DNA of 64,000 nt. Source: Tabrizicola sp. GTDB taxonomy: Bacteria; Pseudomonadota; Alphaproteobacteria; Rhodobacterales; Rhodobacteraceae. The first letter of the stretch is position 1. Every line of letters starts with the position of its first letter. Position numbers and translations under genes: made by a program. Shown here in pieces: positions 27,613 through 37,133 of the stretch. The notes below the pieces were generated by a model. The model made no database searches and was not told the origin of the DNA. It saw only the letters and a program-made list of their open reading frames with translations. The stretch lies in the NCBI RefSeq assembly GCF_016792905.1, contig NZ_JAEULP010000020.1, positions 62,001 to 126,000 on the forward strand, read 5' to 3'.

Positions 27613-27673
27613 CGCCCCGGACTTGTCCGGGTCCTCATGCGATGACGCGAGGCCCCGGATCAAGTCCGGGGCG
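27613..27673. repeat. REP-like imperfect hairpin (CCCCGGACTTG type)
   Basis: Arms GCCCCGGACTTG and CAAGTCCGGGGC (12 bp, perfect, extended by one pair) enclose a further near-complementary stretch (CCGGG.CCTC against GAGG.CCCGG) and a small loop. Sequences of the kind CCCCGGATCAAGTCCGGGG are very common between alphaproteobacterial genes. It lies 8 bp past the prfB stop and may end its transcript, though no U run follows. Confidence 0.75.
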
Positions 27674-27681
27674 CGGTCATC

Positions 27682-28809
27682 TCAATCCACGTCCGCGATC
27701 TCGCCGCGTTTCTTGCCGGAGGCGTTCAGCGCCAGCGTCGCCGACATGAACCCGTCAAGGTCACCGTCCAGCGTGCCCTGCGTGTCCGAGGTCTCATGCC
27801 CGGTGCGCAGGTCCTTCACCATCTGGTAGGGCTGCAGGACGTAGGACCGGATCTGGTTGCCCCAGCCGGCATCGCCCTTGTTCTCGTGCGCCTCGTTGAT
27901 GGCAGCGTTCCTCTTGTCCAGTTCCTGCTGGTAGAGGCGGGACTTCAGCGCCTTCATCGCGATGTCGCGGTTCTGGTGCTGCGATTTCAAGGACGACGTC
28001 ACCACGATCCCGGAGGGGAAGTGGGTGATCCGCACCGCCGAGTCGGTCTTGTTGACGTGCTGGCCACCGGCCCCCGAGGAGCGGTAGGTGTCGATGCGGA
28101 TATCCTTGTCCTGCACCTCGATCTCGATGTTGTCGTCGACCACCGGATAGACCCAGACCGAACAGAAACTGGTATGCCGCCGCGCCGCGCTGTCGTAGGG
28201 CGAGATGCGGACCAGACGATGCACCCCGGCTTCGGTCTTCAGCCAGCCATAGGCATTGTGGCCGCTGATCTTGTAGGAGGCCGACTTGATCCCCGCACCG
28301 TCGCCTTCGGATTCCGACTGAAGCTCCACCGTGAAGCCGCGCTTTTCGGCCCAGCGGACATACATCCGCGCCAGCATCGAGGCCCAGTCGCAGCTTTCCG
28401 TTCCACCCGCGCCAGCATTGATTTCCAGGAACGTGTCATTGCCGTCGGCCTCGCCATCGAGAAGCGCCTCAAGCTCTTTCTCGGCGGCGACCTTGACCAG
28501 ATCGGTCAGGGCCCGCTCGGCCTCGGTCACGATCTCGGCGTCGCCCTCCATCTCGCCCAGCTCGATCAGCTCGACATTGTCCTTCAGGCCCCCGGCGATC
28601 AGCTTGTAGCCCGCCACCGCATCCATCAGCGACTGGCGGTCGCGCATCAGCTTCTGCGCCTTGGCCGGGTCGTTCCACAGGTCGGGGGATTCGATCATCG
28701 CGTCGAATTCCTCGAGCCGGTGCGGCGCGGTTTCCCAGTCCATCCGCTGCGCCAGCAGTTTCAGGGTCTTTTCGATGGCTTCGACATTGCCTTGGGTTTC
28801 GGCGCGCAT
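27682..28809 (-). CDS. prfB: Peptide chain release factor 2
   Basis: 375 residues from MRAETQGNVEAIEKTLKLLA. The catalytic GGQ is at residues 248-250 (GAGGQHVNKTDSAVRI). The stop-codon recognition loop reads RISPYDSAARRH; SPY in place of SPF is usual in alphaproteobacteria. The reading frame is continuous, so the programmed +1 frameshift of enteric prfB is absent. Releases peptides at UGA and UAA. Last gene of an amiC-mrcA-prfB run, 87 bp after mrcA. Confidence 0.97.
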   Translation of the reverse strand: MRAETQGNVEAIEKTLKLLAQRMDWETAPHRLEEFDAMIESPDLWNDPAKAQKLMRDRQSLMDAVAGYKLIAGGLKDNVELIELGEMEGDAEIVTEAERALTDLVKVAAEKELEALLDGEADGNDTFLEINAGAGGTESCDWASMLARMYVRWAEKRGFTVELQSESEGDGAGIKSASYKISGHNAYGWLKTEAGVHRLVRISPYDSAARRHTSFCSVWVYPVVDDNIEIEVQDKDIRIDTYRSSGAGGQHVNKTDSAVRITHFPSGIVVTSSLKSQHQNRDIAMKALKSRLYQQELDKRNAAINEAHENKGDAGWGNQIRSYVLQPYQMVKDLRTGHETSDTQGTLDGDLDGFMSATLALNASGKKRGEIADVD

Positions 28810-28896
28810 TGCGGATCGGTCCTGATGGTTGTTGCAGGCGGTCATAAAGCCAAGGCCGCGCCCCGGCAAGGGTGCGGCCCGGCGTCAGGGATCGGG

Positions 28897-31458
28897 TCAG
28901 TACAGGCCGCCGGAAGACACGGTTCCGAAATCGGCCTTCTTCGGCACGACCACGCGCTCGCCTTCCGAGTTGGTGACGGTCTTGCCCTGGTCGACCTCGC
29001 CCTCGCCCTCGCCATAGGCGAAGAGGGGCAGGTTCTCGCCCATAGCGAAGCCGCCGTCGACCACGAGGCCGAGGCCGATCAGCGCCTCTTCGCCCTCGCG
29101 GAAGTATTCGGCCACCACATTGTCGCCCGAGGCGCCATCGGGCAGCGGCTGGCCGGTGAAACGGTCGATGTTGCGGAAATAGCCGCCGGGAGGCACCTTG
29201 AACGCAGCCCCGCCGTATTTCTTGATCGCGGTCTTCATGAAGCGTTCAAAGACCGGGCCGCAGAGCCCCGCGCCCGAGGCCTTGCCGCCAAGGGTGCGCG
29301 GCTGGTCGAAGCCGATGTAGCAGCCAGCCGCGATGTTCGAGGTGTAGCCGATGAACCAGACGTCCTTGGCATCGTTCGTGGTCCCGGTCTTGCCCGCCAC
29401 CGGCACCGGCAGGTTGATCCCGCGCCCGGTGCCCCGCTTGACCACACCTTCCAGCATCGAGGTCAGCTGGTAGGCGGTGATCGCGTTCAGCACCCGCTCG
29501 CGGTTGGTGTCGATCCTGACGCCCTGCCCCGCCGCAAGATCGGCGGCCGAGCAATCCTCGCAGACGCGCTGGTCGTGGCGGTAGACCGTCTTGCCGAAGC
29601 GGTCCTGCACCCGGTCGACAAGCGTCGGCTCCACCCTCTCGCCGCCATTGGCGAACATGGAATAGGCGGCGACCATCTTGAAGAGCGTGGTTTCCTGCGA
29701 CCCGAGAGCGTTCGCGAGGAACGGCCCCATCCGGTCATAGACCCCGAAGCGTTCGGCATAGCCCGCGACGGTCTGCATGCCGATTTCCTGCGCGATCCGC
29801 ACGGTCATCAGGTTCCGCGACTGCTCGATCCCGGTGCGCAAGGGGGTGGGCCCGTAGAACTTGTTCGAGGCGTTCTTCGGTGTCCACAGGCCCTGCGGCG
29901 TGTCGATCTCGATCGGGGCGTCGACGACGATGGTCGCCGGGGTGAAGCCCGAATCCAGTGCAGCGGCATAGACGAAGGGCTTGAAGCTCGACCCCGGCTG
30001 GCGCGTCGCCTGCGTGGTGCGGTTGAAGACCGAATCCTGGTAGCTGAACCCGCCCTGCATCGCCAGCACCCGGCCGGTGTTCACGTCCATCGCCATGAAC
30101 GCGCCCTGCACTTCCGGCACCTGGCGCAGCGACCAGCGCTTGAAGGTGCCGTCCTCGTTCGTCACGGCGCGGACAAGGACCACGTCGCCGACCGCCACCA
30201 GGTCGCCCGCCACCTTGGCCTTCTTGGCCAGAGTGCCGTCGGCCAGACGCTTCCGCGCCCAGGTCACGTCCTCGGAGGGGATGAAATGGCCATCCTCGTC
30301 ATCGGCCACGCCCTCGATGCCGATGCGGGCGTCGCTCTCGCCCACGTCCAGAACCACGGCCGGGAACCAGCTTGGCACGTCGCGCGGGAGTTCCAGCTTC
30401 GACAGTTCTGCCCGCCAGCTTTCCTCGGACGCCAGCACTTCGGCGGGAAGCGTCTTGCCTGTACCGCGCCAGACACCCTGATTGCGGTCGTAATCCTCCA
30501 GTCCCTCGCGCAGCGCGGCGGCGGCGGCGTATTGCAGGTCGGGGTCGACGGTGGCCCGGATCGTCAATCCGCCCGAGAAGAACTCTTCCTCGCCAAAGAC
30601 GCCCGAAAGCTGGCGGCGGATCTCGTCGGTGAAATAGTCGCGCGGGGGCAGGCTGTCGCGGAAGGCCTCGAAGTCGCCGCCCTGCACGGTCAGGAGCGGC
30701 GAGGCCTTGGCCTCGTCATAGGCGGCCTGGTCGATGTAGCCATTCTGCAGCATCTCGCCCAGGACGTAGTTCCGCCGGGCCACGGCCGCGTCGTGTTCCT
30801 GCACGGGGCGCAGCCCCTTGCCGGGCGATTTCGGAAGCGCGGCCAGATAGGCGATCTCGGCCAGGCTCAACTGGTCCAGCGTCTTGTTGAAATAGGTCTG
30901 CGCCGCTGCCGCCACGCCGAAGCTGCGATAGCCGAGGTCGATCTCGTTCAGGTACAGCTCCAGAATCCGGTCCTTCGACAGCGTCTGCTCCAGCCGCGTC
31001 GCCAGGATGATCTCCTTGATCTTCCGCTCGATCGACCGGCTGCCGTCGAGAAGGAAGTTCTTCATCACCTGCTGCGTGATGGTCGAGGCGCCGCGCATGT
31101 TTTCGCCCCGGCTTTTCACCGCCTCGATCAGCGCGGCCACCATGCCGCGGGTGTCATAGCCGTGGTGATGGTAGAAGTTCTTGTCCTCGGCGCTGATGAA
31201 GGCCTGCTTCACCAGGTCGGGAATTTCATCTGCCGGCACGAACAGCCGCCGCTCGCGGGCGAATTCGTCGATGATCCGCCCCTCGCCCGAATAGATCCGG
31301 CTGATCGTCGCAGGCGTATATTGTGCCAGGTTCTCATGGCTCGGCAGGTCGCGGGAATACATGTAGAAGATGCCGCCCAGCGTCAGGGCGGCGAAGATCA
31401 GCCCCAGCGTCAAAGCCGAGAACAGGCCACCCAGAACGTTACCGACAAACCGAAGCAC
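28897..31458 (-). CDS. mrcA: Bifunctional penicillin-binding protein 1A
   Basis: 853 residues from a GTG preceded by AGGGGG at good spacing; a GTG 10 codons earlier is possible. Short cytoplasmic tail, transmembrane helix (about residues 9-34), GT51 glycosyltransferase with EDKNFYHHHGYD and RGASTITQQ, then transpeptidase motifs SSFK (PGSSFKPF), SRN and KTGTT. Polymerises glycan chains and cross-links peptides at the outer face of the inner membrane. Placed after the wall amidase amiC, which fits a cell-wall operon. Confidence 0.97.
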   Translation of the reverse strand: MLRFVGNVLGGLFSALTLGLIFAALTLGGIFYMYSRDLPSHENLAQYTPATISRIYSGEGRIIDEFARERRLFVPADEIPDLVKQAFISAEDKNFYHHHGYDTRGMVAALIEAVKSRGENMRGASTITQQVMKNFLLDGSRSIERKIKEIILATRLEQTLSKDRILELYLNEIDLGYRSFGVAAAAQTYFNKTLDQLSLAEIAYLAALPKSPGKGLRPVQEHDAAVARRNYVLGEMLQNGYIDQAAYDEAKASPLLTVQGGDFEAFRDSLPPRDYFTDEIRRQLSGVFGEEEFFSGGLTIRATVDPDLQYAAAAALREGLEDYDRNQGVWRGTGKTLPAEVLASEESWRAELSKLELPRDVPSWFPAVVLDVGESDARIGIEGVADDEDGHFIPSEDVTWARKRLADGTLAKKAKVAGDLVAVGDVVLVRAVTNEDGTFKRWSLRQVPEVQGAFMAMDVNTGRVLAMQGGFSYQDSVFNRTTQATRQPGSSFKPFVYAAALDSGFTPATIVVDAPIEIDTPQGLWTPKNASNKFYGPTPLRTGIEQSRNLMTVRIAQEIGMQTVAGYAERFGVYDRMGPFLANALGSQETTLFKMVAAYSMFANGGERVEPTLVDRVQDRFGKTVYRHDQRVCEDCSAADLAAGQGVRIDTNRERVLNAITAYQLTSMLEGVVKRGTGRGINLPVPVAGKTGTTNDAKDVWFIGYTSNIAAGCYIGFDQPRTLGGKASGAGLCGPVFERFMKTAIKKYGGAAFKVPPGGYFRNIDRFTGQPLPDGASGDNVVAEYFREGEEALIGLGLVVDGGFAMGENLPLFAYGEGEGEVDQGKTVTNSEGERVVVPKKADFGTVSSGGLY

Positions 31459-31560
31459 CCGGGCCCCCTGCTGAGTTTCGCCCCGCACTATACCAGACGC
31501 GGACGCGCGTCAAAACCTTGGCCGGTCACAAATGGCTGTTCAGGCAGGCTTTCGCAACAG

Positions 31561-32772
31561 TCACGGCTTGGCCGCAGCCCGCAGGACGGCATCCTCGTCC
31601 GCCCAGGCGACCAGCGCCGCCAGCACGGCCCCGGCCAGCGTCGCGCGCCAGGCCGGATCGGACAGGCGCTTGAAATCGCGGTCCGAGGACAGGAACCCCA
31701 CCTCCAGAAGCGCTGCCGGAATATCCGGCGACTTCAGCACCGAAAAGCCGCCGGTCTGGTGCGGATGCCGGTGCATCCTGACCTTCGCCCCCCGGATCGC
31801 CGCGACCAGCGCCTCGGCCAGCCGCTCGGTGCGCGGGGCAGTGTCGGTCCGCGCCATGTCCATCAGCACTTCCGCCACCAGATCGTCCTGCGCGCTGAGA
31901 TCGACCCCGGCCAGAAGGTCGTCGCGGTCATGGCGTTCGGCCAATGCCGCCGAGGCCTCGTCCGACGCATCCGCCGCCAGCGTATACACCGTCGCCCCCT
32001 GCGCATCGCCCTCGGCCAGGGCATCGGCATGCAGCGACAGGAACACGTCCGCCTTGGCCTCGCGCGCGATCGAGGTGCGGGTTTCCAGCGGCACGAAGAT
32101 ATCCTCGTCGCGCGTCAGCACCACCCGAAAGCGGCCATCCCGGATCAGCGCCTCCTTCAGTTCGCGGGCGAATGTGAGCATGAGCTTGGCTTCGCTCTGC
32201 CCCTCGCGCTCGGCGCCCGGGTCGATGCCGCCATGGCCGGGATCAAGCACCACCACCAGCGGTCCTGCGCCGGAAGGCACGGGGGCCACCAGATCCGCCG
32301 CCTCGGGCAGCGCCCAGTCCGGCAGATCGGGCCTTGCCGCTTCGGCGGCAAAGCTTGCCGCATCGGTCGGCTCCAGCGTCAGGTCGATCCGGGTCTCGGC
32401 GCCCGTCGGCATCTCGGCCCGCACCACCTTCAGCGGATGCTCCAGTTCCAGCACCAGCCGCGACCAGCCCGGCCGGAAGGCGCCCGCGCGCAGCGACGCG
32501 CCCGGTCGAACCACGGCCAGCGCCTCGACCCCGCGCCAGTCGACCTCGCGCGTGTCGATCACCAGCCGGGGCGGGTTGTCCATCATCCGCAGGCGCCAGG
32601 GCACCGGCTGGCTCAGCGCGATGCGCAGCTCCAGCCCGCCATCGCCGGTGGCGATGATCCCCGACCGCAGCGGATCGACCTTCGCCAATGCCGACAGGTC
32701 TTCGGCCACCGCCGGACGGGCCAGGGTCAGAACCAGCAGCAGCAAGGACAGAAACGGGCGAAGCGCGATCAT
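31561..32772 (-). CDS. amiC: N-acetylmuramoyl-L-alanine amidase with AMIN domain
   Basis: 403 residues. Signal peptide about 1-23 (ends RPAVAE), AMIN domain about 30-135, then Amidase_3 catalytic domain with VVLDPGHGGIDPGAE (zinc His), KLMLTFARELKEALI, VFLSLHADAL (second zinc region) and the C-terminal ALLEVGFLSSDRDF. It splits septal peptidoglycan during cell separation; AMIN directs it to the septum. First gene of the wall block; 102 bp to mrcA. Confidence 0.95.
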   Translation of the reverse strand: MIALRPFLSLLLLVLTLARPAVAEDLSALAKVDPLRSGIIATGDGGLELRIALSQPVPWRLRMMDNPPRLVIDTREVDWRGVEALAVVRPGASLRAGAFRPGWSRLVLELEHPLKVVRAEMPTGAETRIDLTLEPTDAASFAAEAARPDLPDWALPEAADLVAPVPSGAGPLVVVLDPGHGGIDPGAEREGQSEAKLMLTFARELKEALIRDGRFRVVLTRDEDIFVPLETRTSIAREAKADVFLSLHADALAEGDAQGATVYTLAADASDEASAALAERHDRDDLLAGVDLSAQDDLVAEVLMDMARTDTAPRTERLAEALVAAIRGAKVRMHRHPHQTGGFSVLKSPDIPAALLEVGFLSSDRDFKRLSDPAWRATLAGAVLAALVAWADEDAVLRAAAKP

Positions 32773-32913
32773 CGCCGCCTTATCCCTGCTTGGCCCGGCT
32801 TTGTAAATTGCGCCAACCGCTTCGGTATCACGAAACGGCGAGCGCCTTGTCTTGCCCGGGGTCGCCGCCTATCCTCCGTCCGCCGCAGGTTTGCGGCCCG
32901 TTCAGGAGACCGC

Positions 32914-33693
32914 ATGACCCGCCTCGCCCTTGGCCTGATCGTCAGCCTTGCCAGCCTTCCCGCCTTCGCCGAAGACCTGCCGAAGACCGCTCCCGTGGCG
33001 GGCAGCGTCGACAGCACGATGACCGAGGTCGAGCGCAAGGCCTTGCGCGACGAAGTGCGCGCCTATCTGCTGGAGCATCCCGAAGTGCTGATCGAGGCGA
33101 TGGACGTGCTACAGAAGCGCGAGGAAGACGCCTCGCTGGCGCGCGACGTGCAGATGGTGTCCACCCACAACGACGTGATCTTCCAGAACCCGAACGACTG
33201 GGTCGGCGGCAACCCGAACGGCGACATCACGCTGGTCGAGTTCATGGATTACCGCTGCGGCTATTGCCGCAAGGCCTATTCCGAAGTTGACGAGCTGATC
33301 AAGACCGACGGCAACATCCGCTTCGTGGTCAAGGAATTCCCGATCCTGGGCGACGCTTCGATGCTGTCGGCGCAGTTCGCAATCGCGCTCCGCCAGCTGC
33401 ACGGCGACGAGGCTTACGCCAAGGCGCATGACGCGCTGATGACGTTGCGCGGCGAGCCTACGCCCGAGACGCTGGCCCGGTTGGCAACCGATCTTGGTCT
33501 CGAAGCCAAGCCGATCATCGACCGCATGAACGCGCCCGAGGTGATGGCCGTGATCAAGGACAATTACGCGCTTGCCGAGCAGATGGAGATCACCGGCACG
33601 CCGGCCTTCGTGTTGAAGGACACGGTGATGCGCGGCTATGCGCCGCTTGAGACGATGCAGGATTTCGTCAAGGACGCCCGCGCCGACGGCTGA
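32914..33693 (+). CDS. DsbA-family thiol:disulfide oxidoreductase
   Basis: 259 residues; ATG after CAGGAG. Signal peptide 1-19 (MTRLALGLIVSLASLPAFA), a helical N-terminal segment about 35-95 (ScsC/BcfH-type oligomerisation-like), then a thioredoxin fold with C115-G-Y-C118 in MDYRCGYCRK and the cis-Pro loop ITGTPAFVL. It forms or isomerises disulfides in the periplasm. The N-terminal helical extension, as in ScsC, suggests a multimeric isomerase rather than classic DsbA. It is divergent from amiC (141 bp). Confidence 0.92.
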   Translation: MTRLALGLIVSLASLPAFAEDLPKTAPVAGSVDSTMTEVERKALRDEVRAYLLEHPEVLIEAMDVLQKREEDASLARDVQMVSTHNDVIFQNPNDWVGGNPNGDITLVEFMDYRCGYCRKAYSEVDELIKTDGNIRFVVKEFPILGDASMLSAQFAIALRQLHGDEAYAKAHDALMTLRGEPTPETLARLATDLGLEAKPIIDRMNAPEVMAVIKDNYALAEQMEITGTPAFVLKDTVMRGYAPLETMQDFVKDARADG

Positions 33694-33715
33694 CCTTGGG
33701 GTTCAGCTGTGAAAT

Positions 33716-33740
33716 GGGCGGCCCGATATGGCCGCCCTTC
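33716..33740. terminator. Bidirectional hairpin between the DsbA-like and MFS genes
   Basis: GGGCGGCC-CGATAT-GGCCGCCC (33716-33737), perfect 8-bp stem, between two convergent stops 50 bp apart. Short T-rich flank TTCCTG on the plus strand; only a weak U tract on either strand. Confidence 0.65.
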
Positions 33741-33743
33741 CTG

Positions 33744-34952
33744 TCATGCTTCCAGCGCAGTCGGGTCCGGCCGCAGCGCATGGACAACCCAGAGGCCGGT
33801 GCCCAGCGTCATCAGCCCCGTGCCGACGACCGCGAAGGTTCCCGCCAGCCCGAACCAGGCAACCAGCGGCGCCGACACCAGCGGCGAGGCGAACTGGCCG
33901 AGGAAGAAGGCCGTGGTCAGCAGCCCCGAAGCCCGCCCCCGCATCGACGCGGGCACCCGCTCCATGAACCATGTGGTGTAGTTGGGCATCGATATCCCCA
34001 TGCCAAGCCCCGCAATCAGCGAGCCCATCAGCACCCCGTGCCAGTCCGACGCCGTGGCATGGGCGAGGAAACCAAGGCCAATCAGGAAGAAGGACAGCCC
34101 GAAGATCGTCATGGCGCTGAGCCGCGCCCGGATGCGGCCATACATCAGCGCGACAGGAGCCGACACCGTGACGAGCGCCGCCATCAGCGCCCCCACGACC
34201 AGCGGGCTTGTCACTCCCAGCGCCTCCAGATGGAACGGCAGCCGGGTGGGCGTGACGTAGAACGCGGTCTGGAACAGGAAGGCCAGGGGCGCGATGAAGG
34301 CATAGGCTGCCCAGGGGAAGCGGTCGGCGCTGGAGGCAACCGCCTTGGGCCGCGCCTTCTCGGCCGCGATCCGGCGGGCGTGCGGGCCAAGGACCAGGAA
34401 GGCGAGCGTGGCAATCGGCACGATCAGCGCATAGACGGCGAAGGCCCCGCGCCAGTGCAGGCTGGCCAGCGCCCCGCCCGCCAGCATGAACACGATCCCC
34501 GCCAGCGAAATCGCCGCGCCCTGCCAGCCCAGGAACCGCGCCCGCGCCGGGCCCTGCCAGAGGTCGCTGGCCCAGGTCATCCCCAGGTTCATCGTTCCCG
34601 CGACGCCCAGCCCAAGGGCCAGCCGACCCGCCAGCATCCCCCACAGGCTTTCCGCCCAAAGGCCCGAGGTGCCGCCGATGGCGTATAGCGCCGCCGTCAG
34701 CAGCAAGAGCTTCTGCCGGTCCCAGCGGTCGATCAGCACCCCCATCAGCCCCGCTGAAAGCACGATGGCGAGCGAGGGCAGCGTCACGATCAGCCCGGCC
34801 AGCGTGTCGATATGCGGCACGTCGGCATAGTGCGCGCGCAGGCCCGGCAGGGACGAGGCAACCGTGGCATTGGCCATGATCGTCATCGACGCCAGGCCCA
34901 GAACGGCCAATGTCACCGCCCGGCTGGGCGGCGTTTCGGAACTCCGATCCAT
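33744..34952 (-). CDS. MFS transporter, AraJ/DHA1-like
   Basis: 402 residues from ATG with AAGGA upstream (MDRSSETPPSRAVTLAVLGL). About 12 helices; motif A reads SAGLMGVLIDRWDRQKL, and NYTTWFMERVPASMRGRASG lies in the second half. DHA1-like exporters remove drugs or sugars. The gene is divergent from a LysR gene 88 bp away that is its likely regulator. Confidence 0.9.
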   Translation of the reverse strand: MDRSSETPPSRAVTLAVLGLASMTIMANATVASSLPGLRAHYADVPHIDTLAGLIVTLPSLAIVLSAGLMGVLIDRWDRQKLLLLTAALYAIGGTSGLWAESLWGMLAGRLALGLGVAGTMNLGMTWASDLWQGPARARFLGWQGAAISLAGIVFMLAGGALASLHWRGAFAVYALIVPIATLAFLVLGPHARRIAAEKARPKAVASSADRFPWAAYAFIAPLAFLFQTAFYVTPTRLPFHLEALGVTSPLVVGALMAALVTVSAPVALMYGRIRARLSAMTIFGLSFFLIGLGFLAHATASDWHGVLMGSLIAGLGMGISMPNYTTWFMERVPASMRGRASGLLTTAFFLGQFASPLVSAPLVAWFGLAGTFAVVGTGLMTLGTGLWVVHALRPDPTALEA

Positions 34953-35040
34953 CTCACATTCCTTGATCTTGTCTTGCGGAAGATGGCAAAATCCACCACT
35001 ATGGACAAGATAGCTATTCATGCAAGGTGCGTCCAAGATC

Positions 35041-35931
35041 ATGGACAATGACCTCGACCTCTCTGCCCTGCGCGGTTTCCGCACTGTCCTGCGCGAGGGC
35101 TCGTTCTCGGCCGCCGCGCTGGCCCTGCGGGTGCCGAAATCCACCCTGTCGAAGCGCGTGGCCGATCTTGAGGCGCATCTCGGCGTCCGGCTCATCGAAC
35201 GCTCCACCCGCACGCTGCGCCCCACGCAGGAAGGCGAGGTCCTAGCCGCCCGCGCCGACCGCCTGCTGGGCGAGGCCGAGGACATTCGCCGAGCGCTTGG
35301 CGAATCCGGCGGCACCCCGCGCGGGCACCTGCGGCTGGCGGTGCCGCAGTCGATCGGCAACGTGCTGATCGGCGGCATCGCGGCCGGGTTCCGCAAGGCC
35401 CATCCCGATGTGACGCTGGAGGTGCATTTCCTCGACCGCGCCCCGGATCTGCTGGAGGAAGGCTTTGACGGTTGCATCCGCTTTGGCCCCTTGGAGGACA
35501 GCAGCCAGGTCGCCCGGCGGCTGTTGCACGGTCAGGCGATGCTCGTCGCCGCCCCCGACCTGCCCGGGCTCGATGCGCTGAACCGGCCCGAAGACCTGGC
35601 CCGGTTCGATCTCGTCGGCCTTGCCGCGCCCTGGCCCGGCGGCCTCCCCCTGCAGAACGGGCGCGAGGAGGTGGTGATTCCGCATGACCCGCCCCTGCGG
35701 CTCGGCTCGCACCTTGCGGTGCGCGATGCACTGCTGGCCGGGGCCGGAATCGCCGCCCTGCCCGGCATCGTCGCCCGCCCCGAAATCGCCGCCGGACGGC
35801 TGGTGCATGTCCTGCCCGACTGGTCGACACCCCGGAAGGCGATCTATTTCGTCTACCCCTCGGCCCAGTCGGTGACCGCCCGGCTGCGCGCCTTCATCGA
35901 CCATCTGGCCCGGGAACTCGGGGACGACTGA
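35041..35931 (+). CDS. LysR-family regulator of the divergent MFS gene
   Basis: 296 residues from MDNDLDLSALRGFRTVLREG; an ATG 7 codons upstream is also possible because neither has a clear ribosome-binding site. Winged helix about 6-65 (FSAAALALRVPKSTLSKRVA) with RLIERSTRTLRPTQEG, then the effector domain. The subgroup resembles CrgA/AaeR-type LysR repressors-activators that control a divergent exporter. The 88-bp shared gap contains the direct repeats ATGGACAA at 35002 and 35041. Confidence 0.9.
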   Translation: MDNDLDLSALRGFRTVLREGSFSAAALALRVPKSTLSKRVADLEAHLGVRLIERSTRTLRPTQEGEVLAARADRLLGEAEDIRRALGESGGTPRGHLRLAVPQSIGNVLIGGIAAGFRKAHPDVTLEVHFLDRAPDLLEEGFDGCIRFGPLEDSSQVARRLLHGQAMLVAAPDLPGLDALNRPEDLARFDLVGLAAPWPGGLPLQNGREEVVIPHDPPLRLGSHLAVRDALLAGAGIAALPGIVARPEIAAGRLVHVLPDWSTPRKAIYFVYPSAQSVTARLRAFIDHLARELGDD

Positions 35932-35941
35932 CGGCGCGGGC

Positions 35942-37066
35942 CTACTCCGCCGCCAGCTTCTCGGCCGCTTCGATCTCGGCGGCCTTCGCCTCGACCAGTT
36001 CGACGATGTGATCGACCATCCGGTCGTTCGACAGGGTGTGATCCTGCTTGCCGGCCAGATAGACCATCCCCTTGCCTGCCCCGCCGCCGGTAAAGCCGAT
36101 GTCGGTCATCAAGGCCTCGCCCGGGCCGTTCACCACGCAACCGATGATCGACAGGCTCATGCTGGTCGTGACATGCGCCAGCCGGTCCTCCAGCGCGGAC
36201 ACCGTCTTGATCACGTCAAACCCCTGCCGGGCGCAGGACGGGCAGGAGATGATCGTCACCCCCCGGTGCCGCAGGCCCAGCGATTTCAGGATTTCATAGC
36301 CGACCTTGACCTCTTCCACCGGGTCCGCCGAAAGGCTGACGCGGATCGTGTCGCCGATCCCCATCCAGAGCAGGTTGCCAAGCCCGATCGCCGATTTCAC
36401 CGTGCCGGAGACGAGGCCGCCCGCTTCGGTGATCCCGAGATGGATCGGCGCGTCGGTTGCGTCGGCGAGCTGCTGATAGGCGGCGGCGGCAAGGAAAACG
36501 TCCGAGGCCTTCACCGAGATTTTGAACTCGTGGAAATCGTTGTCCTGCAACAGCTTGATATGGTCGAGGCCGGAGTCCACCATGGCATCCGGGCAAGGCT
36601 CGCCATATTTGTCCAGCAGGTGCTTTTCCAAGCTTCCCGCGTTCACCCCGATACGGATGCTGCATCCGTGGTCTTTGGCCGCCTTCACAACCTCGGCCAC
36701 GCGCTTGGAGTCGCCGATGTTGCCGGGGTTGATCCGCAGGCAGGCGGCGCCTGCTTCGGCCGCCTCGATGGCGCGCTTGTAGTGGAAATGGATGTCGGCA
36801 ACGATCGGCACCGGGCTTTCCGCGACAATCTCCTTCAGCGCTCGGGTCGACTCCACATCCGGCGTGGAAATCCGCACGATGTCTGCCCCGGCCACCGCGC
36901 AACGCTGCACCTGTTCAAGCGTCGCCGCCACGTCCGAGGTGATGGTGTTGGTCATGGTCTGCACCGAAATCGGCGCATCGCCCCCGACCAGAACCTTGCC
37001 CACGCGAATCTGTCGCGACTTCCGACGCTCGATATTGCGCCAGGGGCGGACGGGGTTGTGGGTCAT
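35942..37066 (-). CDS. ispG: 4-hydroxy-3-methylbut-2-enyl diphosphate synthase (GcpE)
   Basis: 374 residues. TIM-barrel part with [20 protein letters not shown] and [12 protein letters not shown], then the 4Fe-4S part with [11 protein letters not shown] and [10 protein letters not shown] supplying three Cys. It reduces MEcPP to HMBPP in the non-mevalonate isoprenoid pathway. Transcribed after rodZ (67 bp), a common bacterial pairing. Convergent with the LysR gene, 10 bp between stops. Confidence 0.97.
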   Translation of the reverse strand: MTHNPVRPWRNIERRKSRQIRVGKVLVGGDAPISVQTMTNTITSDVAATLEQVQRCAVAGADIVRISTPDVESTRALKEIVAESPVPIVADIHFHYKRAIEAAEAGAACLRINPGNIGDSKRVAEVVKAAKDHGCSIRIGVNAGSLEKHLLDKYGEPCPDAMVDSGLDHIKLLQDNDFHEFKISVKASDVFLAAAAYQQLADATDAPIHLGITEAGGLVSGTVKSAIGLGNLLWMGIGDTIRVSLSADPVEEVKVGYEILKSLGLRHRGVTIISCPSCARQGFDVIKTVSALEDRLAHVTTSMSLSIIGCVVNGPGEALMTDIGFTGGGAGKGMVYLAGKQDHTLSNDRMVDHIVELVEAKAAEIEAAEKLAAE

Positions 37067-37133
37067 CGGTCAGGCTCCAGGGACTACCGCCCGGAACATA
37101 GGCCGGACGGGCAGCACCGGCAATGGGCGGGGT

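Noticed and set aside
28737-28809. Programmed frameshift in prfB
   Set aside because: The frame is continuous from the start through the place where enteric prfB shifts, and no UGA is present there.
27796-33693. Plus-strand open frame of 1965 codons antisense to prfB, mrcA and amiC, joined to the DsbA-like gene
   Set aside because: Only its last 259 codons are a real gene. The rest is low-complexity Arg/Gly/His/Pro-rich antisense reading of well-identified genes, kept open by high GC.
34953-35477. Extension of the MFS frame beyond its start across the LysR gene
   Set aside because: Antisense to LysR; the ATG at 34952 has a ribosome-binding site.
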